A stretch of 64,000 bases of DNA, from positions 62,001-126,000 of the forward strand of contig JADBJJ010000012.1 in assembly GCA_014874475.1 (NCBI GenBank), read 5' to 3'. The stretch is from Chloroflexota bacterium (lineage in GTDB: Bacteria; Chloroflexota; Anaerolineae; B4-G1; DUEL01). Of this stretch, positions 60,711 to 64,000 are shown piece after piece. Numbering within the stretch: position 1 is the stretch's first letter; the number at the start of each line of letters is the position of its first letter. A program made the position numbers and the translations under genes. Below the pieces are notes generated by a model. The model was not told where the DNA came from. It saw only the letters and a list, made by a program, of their open reading frames with translations, and searched no databases.

Positions 60711-61814
60711 GCGCATCGTGAAGCCCAGGACAATGCAGAAGGCCAGTCCGATGAGGACGGCGGCCTGTCCGTAGGGGCCGGGTCCGCCGACGGTCAACAC
60801 ACCCTCGGCCAGTTTGTCGGGGACTCCGGTCAGAGCCCAGTTGTGGGCGAAGCCGGCGCCGAAAATCATCCCCAGGACGAAGATGCCAGCATCGCCGTCG
60901 CCCTCACCGGAGAGGAAGAGTTGACGGCCCGGACAGCCGCCCGCCAGAAGGAAGGCCAGGCCGGCCAGCGCCATCCCCAGGAAGTTCCAGAGATGGTTGG
61001 AGTGGGCTATTGGCTGGGCGGCGAAGCCCAGTTTGAATTGTCCCAGGGCCAGGTTGGTGACCAGCGCTACCACAAAGAGCGCGCCGGCGCCACTGAGGAG
61101 ATGGGTATCTCTCATCAGGATGACGTCTCGCAAGGCGCCCATTGTGCAGAAGCGGGTTCGCTGGGCCAGGAAGCCGATGACCAGCCCCGCAGCCAGGGAG
61201 ATGAGAAGGGGGGCGTGTTTGGAGCCGGGCCCTTCCACGCTGAAGAAGATGGGGCCGTCTTTGGTGAACTGGGGGCGGAAGAGGAGGAGCAGGAGGAGAC
61301 CCAGCATAATGGCGGGCGTCATCCAGCCCACGGGGGCCGGCGCCGGGCGGCTACGGCCCATGGAGTAGCCCCGCTTGAGGAAGACGACGCCGAGGGCGAT
61401 CCCGGCGACCAGCCCGGCGGTGCCCACCAGGCCGTTCAGGTCGCCGCCCGCCAACCGCAGGAGGGCGCGCCAGGGACAGCCCAGGAAGGTCAGGGCGCCG
61501 ACCATAGCGAACATGCCCAGGAAGAAGCGGATGATGGGGGCGGAGCCAGCGCGGGGCTTGAACTCCCGGAAGAGGAGGGCGGCGATCAGGGAGCCCAGGA
61601 CGAAGGCGATGATTTCGGGCCGGATGTACTGGACGGTGGCAACCCGATGGAGGCCCAGGGCTCCGGCGATATCCCGCTCAAAGCAGGCCACGCAGATACC
61701 CATATTGGTGGGGTTGCCGGCCTTCTGGAGGAGTGGAGCCAGGAGGCCGATGACCGCTCCGGCCAGGAGGATGCCCCAGCGCGAAGCGAAGAAACGGGTG
61801 AGACGTTCGGACAT
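60696..61814 (-). CDS. yedE: YedE-family selenium transporter
   Basis: 372 residues, about ten membrane helices. Two half-repeats each carry a cysteine motif: NMGICVACFERD (near 38), FLGCPWRALLR (near 110), RFCTMGALRD (near 223) and LAGGCPGRQLFLSGEGDGDAG (near 300). These match YeeE/YedE thiosulfate-type channels, and the YedE branch co-occurs with selenium genes. ATG at 61814 follows GGAGG (the frame extends upstream through an attenuator and is not coding there). First structural gene of the operon. Confidence 0.9.
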   Translation of the reverse strand: MSERLTRFFASRWGILLAGAVIGLLAPLLQKAGNPTNMGICVACFERDIAGALGLHRVATVQYIRPEIIAFVLGSLIAALLFREFKPRAGSAPIIRFFLGMFAMVGALTFLGCPWRALLRLAGGDLNGLVGTAGLVAGIALGVVFLKRGYSMGRSRPAPAPVGWMTPAIMLGLLLLLLFRPQFTKDGPIFFSVEGPGSKHAPLLISLAAGLVIGFLAQRTRFCTMGALRDVILMRDTHLLSGAGALFVVALVTNLALGQFKLGFAAQPIAHSNHLWNFLGMALAGLAFLLAGGCPGRQLFLSGEGDGDAGIFVLGMIFGAGFAHNWALTGVPDKLAEGVLTVGGPGPYGQAAVLIGLAFCIVLGFTMRERAR

Positions 61815-61884
61815 AGTGCGTACCTCCGTAATGTGAATTCTCCACGCGACCGGGCAGTGGCCCGGGCACGGCGTGGGCAACAGA

Positions 61885-61916
61885 AAGCCGCCGCCGGCCT
61901 GCGCCGACGGCGGCTT
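61885..61916 (-). terminator. Intrinsic terminator in the yedE leader (attenuator)
   Basis: On the minus strand a 14-bp stem with a GCAG tetraloop, closing with CUU and followed by U-rich UCUGUU. It lies between the operon promoter and yedE, about 70 bases before the ATG, so transcription must pass it for the selenium genes to be expressed. Confidence 0.85.
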
Positions 61917-61940
61917 CAGGAGGCGCGCTCCATATCCGTC

Positions 61941-62048
61941 TCAGGGTACGGCATCATCGCCGCCCCCGGACGCAGGCCCAGCGGTCTGCGGGCGCCAACC
62001 GGCGCCCCAGCCTTCAAATCAGGTGCGGCGGTGATACCAGAGGATCAT
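61941..62048 (-). CDS. Leader ORF of the selenium operon with in-frame UGA
   Basis: ATG at 62048 is preceded by AAGGAG (62059-62054) at five-base spacing, a stronger site than many genes here. Nine codons (MILWYHRRT) end in TGA at 62021-62019. If that UGA is read as Sec, the frame continues 25 codons to a second TGA at 61943-61941, just before the terminator. The residues after the first UGA show no redox motif, so the act of translation rather than the peptide is likely important. Either the nine-residue or the 35-residue product could be made. Confidence 0.55.
61990..62021 (-). promoter_or_regulatory. SECIS-like hairpin after the leader UGA
   Basis: After the UGA (62021-62019), bases 12-18 (GGGCGCC) pair perfectly with bases 23-29 (GGCGCCC) around the loop GGUU, which occupies positions 19-22. 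In the Escherichia coli fdhF SECIS the essential loop G and U are at positions 20 and 21 after the UGA; here they are G and U as well. Confidence 0.65.
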
Positions 62049-62075
62049 CTTTGCTCCTTTGCTGATGCTGCTGAA

Positions 62076-62104
62076 AGTATACCTTAAGATCGCGAAGAAC
62101 GCAA
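62076..62104 (-). promoter_or_regulatory. Promoter of the selenium operon
   Basis: Minus strand TTGCGT (62104-62099), 17-base spacer, TATACT (62081-62076). Transcription would start near 62069, giving a leader of about 255 bases before yedE. Confidence 0.7.
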
Positions 62105-62211
62105 GCCGCACGGGCGCTTGCGCCCAACGGCCCCGATCTCTGCTGCTGCGACTTTGTCAAGATCGTCTCCAGCACCTGGTAACGATCTCCTGGCGCAAGC
62201 GCTATCCCTAC

Positions 62212-62240
62212 TTGACAGCCCTCAGAAATTGGGGTATTAT
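62212..62240 (+). promoter_or_regulatory. Promoter of the amino-acid ABC transporter genes
   Basis: Consensus TTGACA at 62212-62217, 17-base spacer, TATTAT at 62235-62240. Leader of about 118 bases before the ATG at 62365; I see no recognisable riboswitch in it. Confidence 0.8.
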
Positions 62241-62364
62241 AACTTTCAACCTCAGATATCCGCCGCAGGAAAGGGGGTGAGAACCATAAGACAGGCCTTG
62301 CTCAGGATGATCCATAGAGCCCTTTATTGTCCCCCATCTCATTGCTATGAAAAGGAGGAAAACG

Positions 62365-63432
62365 ATGCGCCGCGTCCCATTCATCACGCTTTGTCTTTCT
62401 TTGATTTTCGTATTGCTTCTCTCGGCCTGTAGAAGCCCCGCCCAGGAAACGCCGGCTCAGGGTTCTCCTCAGTCTCCCCCGGCCCAGAAGGAACTCCTGG
62501 ATGCCATTCTTCAGCGGGGCAAAATCATCTGCGGTGTCAACGGTGGTCTGCCGGGCTTCAGTTATCTGGATAAAAACACGGGACAGTTCACCGGTTTTGA
62601 CGCCGATTATTGCCGGGTGCTGGCCGCCGCGCTTTTCAACGACCCCAACGCCGTAGAATTTCGGCCTCTCAGCGCGGCCGAACGGTCGGTGGCTCTCCAG
62701 ACCGGTGAGATTGATGTCCTCATTCGCAACACCACCTGGACCAGCAGCCGGGACGCCACATGGGGCGACTTTGCCCCCACCACCTTCTATGATGGCCAGG
62801 GGATGATGGTTCGCGCAGCCAGCGGAGCGACGAATCTGGAGGACCTGAAAGGGGCCACCATCTGCGTCCAATCCGGTACCACCACCGAATTGAACCTGGC
62901 CGACCAGATGCGGGCCCGCGACATCACCTTCACTCCGCTGGTCTTTGAGGATATAGACGCCACCTACGCCGCCTACGAAGAGGGGCGCTGCGATGCTGTG
63001 ACCAGCGATCGCTCCCAACTGGCCGCCCGGCGGTCGGTCTTCAAGAACCCGGACGAGCACATCATTATGGACGTGGTGCTCTCCAAAGAGCCCCTCGGTC
63101 CCGTCGTTCCTCATGGGAGCCCCCGCTGGTTTGATGTGGTAAAGTGGGCCGTCTTTGCCACCATCCAGGCCGAGGAGTTCGGCATCACCTCCAAGAACAT
63201 TGACCAGTTTATGACTACCGACAATCCCGAAATTCGCCGCTTCCTGGGCCTGGAAGGGGATCTGGGCCAGCAACTAGGGCTCTCCAACGACTTTGTCGTC
63301 CGCATCATCCGGCACGTCGGTAACTACGGGGAGATTTACGACCGCAGCCTCACCCCACTGGGTCTGACGCCGCGCGGCGTCAACGACCTCTGGACTCGGG
63401 GCGGGTTGCTCTACTCGCCGCCGTTCCGGTAG
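62365..63432 (+). CDS. Polar amino-acid ABC transporter substrate-binding lipoprotein
   Basis: 355 residues. Signal peptide with lipobox LLLSAC, then the family-3 binding-protein fold: RGKIICGVNGGLPGFSYLDKNTGQFTGFDADYCR, LIRNTTWTSSRD and CDAVTSDRSQLAARR. It resembles AapJ/BztA, which bind glutamate, glutamine, aspartate and asparagine. ATG at 62365 follows AAGGAGG by eight bases; the ATG at 62347 precedes that site. The permease follows after a hairpin. Confidence 0.93.
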   Translation: MRRVPFITLCLSLIFVLLLSACRSPAQETPAQGSPQSPPAQKELLDAILQRGKIICGVNGGLPGFSYLDKNTGQFTGFDADYCRVLAAALFNDPNAVEFRPLSAAERSVALQTGEIDVLIRNTTWTSSRDATWGDFAPTTFYDGQGMMVRAASGATNLEDLKGATICVQSGTTTELNLADQMRARDITFTPLVFEDIDATYAAYEEGRCDAVTSDRSQLAARRSVFKNPDEHIIMDVVLSKEPLGPVVPHGSPRWFDVVKWAVFATIQAEEFGITSKNIDQFMTTDNPEIRRFLGLEGDLGQQLGLSNDFVVRIIRHVGNYGEIYDRSLTPLGLTPRGVNDLWTRGGLLYSPPFR

Positions 63433-63442
63433 AGACCAGCCC

Positions 63443-63478
63443 GGCCTCCCGCAGGCACCTGACTTGCGGGAGGCCTTT
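63443..63478 (+). terminator. Intergenic hairpin between binding protein and permease
   Basis: Perfect 11-bp stem (63443-63453 with 63465-63475) then TTTCT. Placed between co-oriented transporter genes, it probably reduces read-through or protects the binding-protein mRNA, giving more binding protein than permease. Confidence 0.75.
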
Positions 63479-63493
63479 CTCCAAGAAAACCTT

Positions 63494-64000
63494 ATGCAGC
63501 CCCATTCTGCGATACCTTTCTGGCGCAGTGAACGGGTCCTCCGGGCTGCCGCCCAGGTCCTTTTTGTCGTACTCTTGGCCCTGGTCGCTGGCTTCCTTTA
63601 TTCCAACCTGATCCACGCTCTCCAGCGTAGAGGACTCTCCGCCGGTTTCGGATTTCTCTCCCTGGAAGCCGGCTTCCGCATCGGTGAGACCCCGATCCCT
63701 TACGACCCCGGCGACTCATACGGACGGGCCTTCCTGGTCGGCGTTCTGAATACCCTGCGGGTGACCGGGGTCGGTATCCTCCTGGCGACCCTTCTGGGGC
63801 TGGTCGCGGGTGTGGCCCGCCTCTCGCCCAACTGGTTGATCCGTCAAATAGCCGCTGCGTATGTAGAACTCATCCGGAATACCCCCCTGCTGGTCCAACT
63901 CGTCTTCTGGTACTACGCGGTCATCTTTAAAATGCCGCCCATCCAGGAGAGCCTTACGGTCGGAAACCTCATTCTCATCAGCCAGCGGGGGGTGGCCCTA
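63494..64000 (+). CDS. Polar amino-acid ABC transporter permease (AapQ/BztB-like), 3' partial
   Basis: 169 codons are visible, open to the window end. Helix 1 (about 18-40), a loop with EAGFRIGETPIPYDPGDSYGRAF, then helices starting VGVLNTLRVTGVGILLATLLGLVAG and the permease signature AAYVELIRNTPLLVQLVFWYY near 120-140. The segment between helices 1 and 2 matches the long AapQ-type permeases. ATG at 63494 is 61 bases after the binding-protein stop. Confidence 0.9.
   Translation, partial: MQPHSAIPFWRSERVLRAAAQVLFVVLLALVAGFLYSNLIHALQRRGLSAGFGFLSLEAGFRIGETPIPYDPGDSYGRAFLVGVLNTLRVTGVGILLATLLGLVAGVARLSPNWLIRQIAAAYVELIRNTPLLVQLVFWYYAVIFKMPPIQESLTVGNLILISQRGVAL

Noticed and set aside
61940-62040. 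A tRNA-Sec gene near the selenium operon, because of TTCAAAT on the plus strand
   Set aside because: The bases around it do not pair as a five-base anticodon stem, and there is no T arm or acceptor stem.
61925-62050. TPP riboswitch in the yedE leader, because of CTGAGA and ACCTGAT
   Set aside because: The two motifs occur in the wrong order and the rest of the consensus is missing.

Overview
The window is GC-rich bacterial chromosome, densely packed and without rRNA, tRNA or CRISPR. Several features point to a Chloroflexota (Anaerolineae/Thermoflexia-like) chromosome. These are the many Thr-Pro linkers in exported proteins, aldehyde ferredoxin oxidoreductase, 4-hydroxybutyryl-CoA dehydratase, a degenerate HALQD peptidase-like protein and the family of CGCAGAG/CTTTGTG intergenic repeats. 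The phylum is inferred from gene content only. Ten near-consensus sigma-70 promoters (several with extended -10 elements) and eight intrinsic terminators can be read directly.

Layout. 1-7.5 kb: oligopeptide-type ABC transporter (binding protein cut by the window edge, two permeases, two ATPases, a small membrane protein), closed by a bidirectional terminator. 7.6-11.7 kb: a multi-cofactor FAD oxidoreductase divergent from a KimA-type potassium transporter. 11.8-13.6 kb: bactofilin and infC-rpmI-rplT. 13.8-31 kb: envelope and polysaccharide genes (epimerase, O-antigen-ligase/TPR protein, sugar-phosphate transferase, GT2), housekeeping enzymes (rph, tilS), a LysM protein and an AOR. 30.6-32.4 kb: mscL-prfB-EF-Tu-domain operon in which prfB needs a programmed +1 frameshift. 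32.8-36 kb: abfD and a fused FAD/2Fe-2S molybdenum-hydroxylase subunit with no catalytic subunit beside it. 36-40 kb: recA, recX, rny. 40-49.4 kb: transporters, a GT-C glycosyltransferase, polyprenyl synthase, a NatAB-like exporter and a BMP lipoprotein. 49.5-51.2 kb: transaldolase-like and PyrK-like enzymes. 51.3-57.5 kb: the classic origin-proximal block rpmH-rnpA-yidD-yidC-jag and parA-parB, without dnaA in the window. 62.3-64 kb: start of a polar amino-acid ABC transporter (cut by the window end).

The most interesting locus is a selenium operon on the minus strand (62.1-57.5 kb): YedE-type selenium transporter, TusA-like protein, selD, cysteine-desulfurase-like protein and YedF. selD starts at 60402 and carries an in-frame UGA exactly at the catalytic Cys/Sec position, so a conventional gene caller truncates it. 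Upstream of yedE, the 5' leader holds a promoter, a strong ribosome binding site, a nine-codon ORF ending in UGA, a hairpin with a GGUU loop at the bacterial SECIS distance, then a 14-bp intrinsic terminator 70 nt before yedE. I propose that this is a selenium-sensing attenuator in which Sec read-through of the leader UGA controls selenium uptake.

Other recoded or non-canonical genes: prfB (CTT TGA C shift site), infC (no AUG/GUG/UUG start below its promoter; probably AUC) and rnpA (start lies inside rpmH). A palindromic element of about 26 bp occurs six times at gene ends and supplies stop codons or C-terminal residues to at least three genes.
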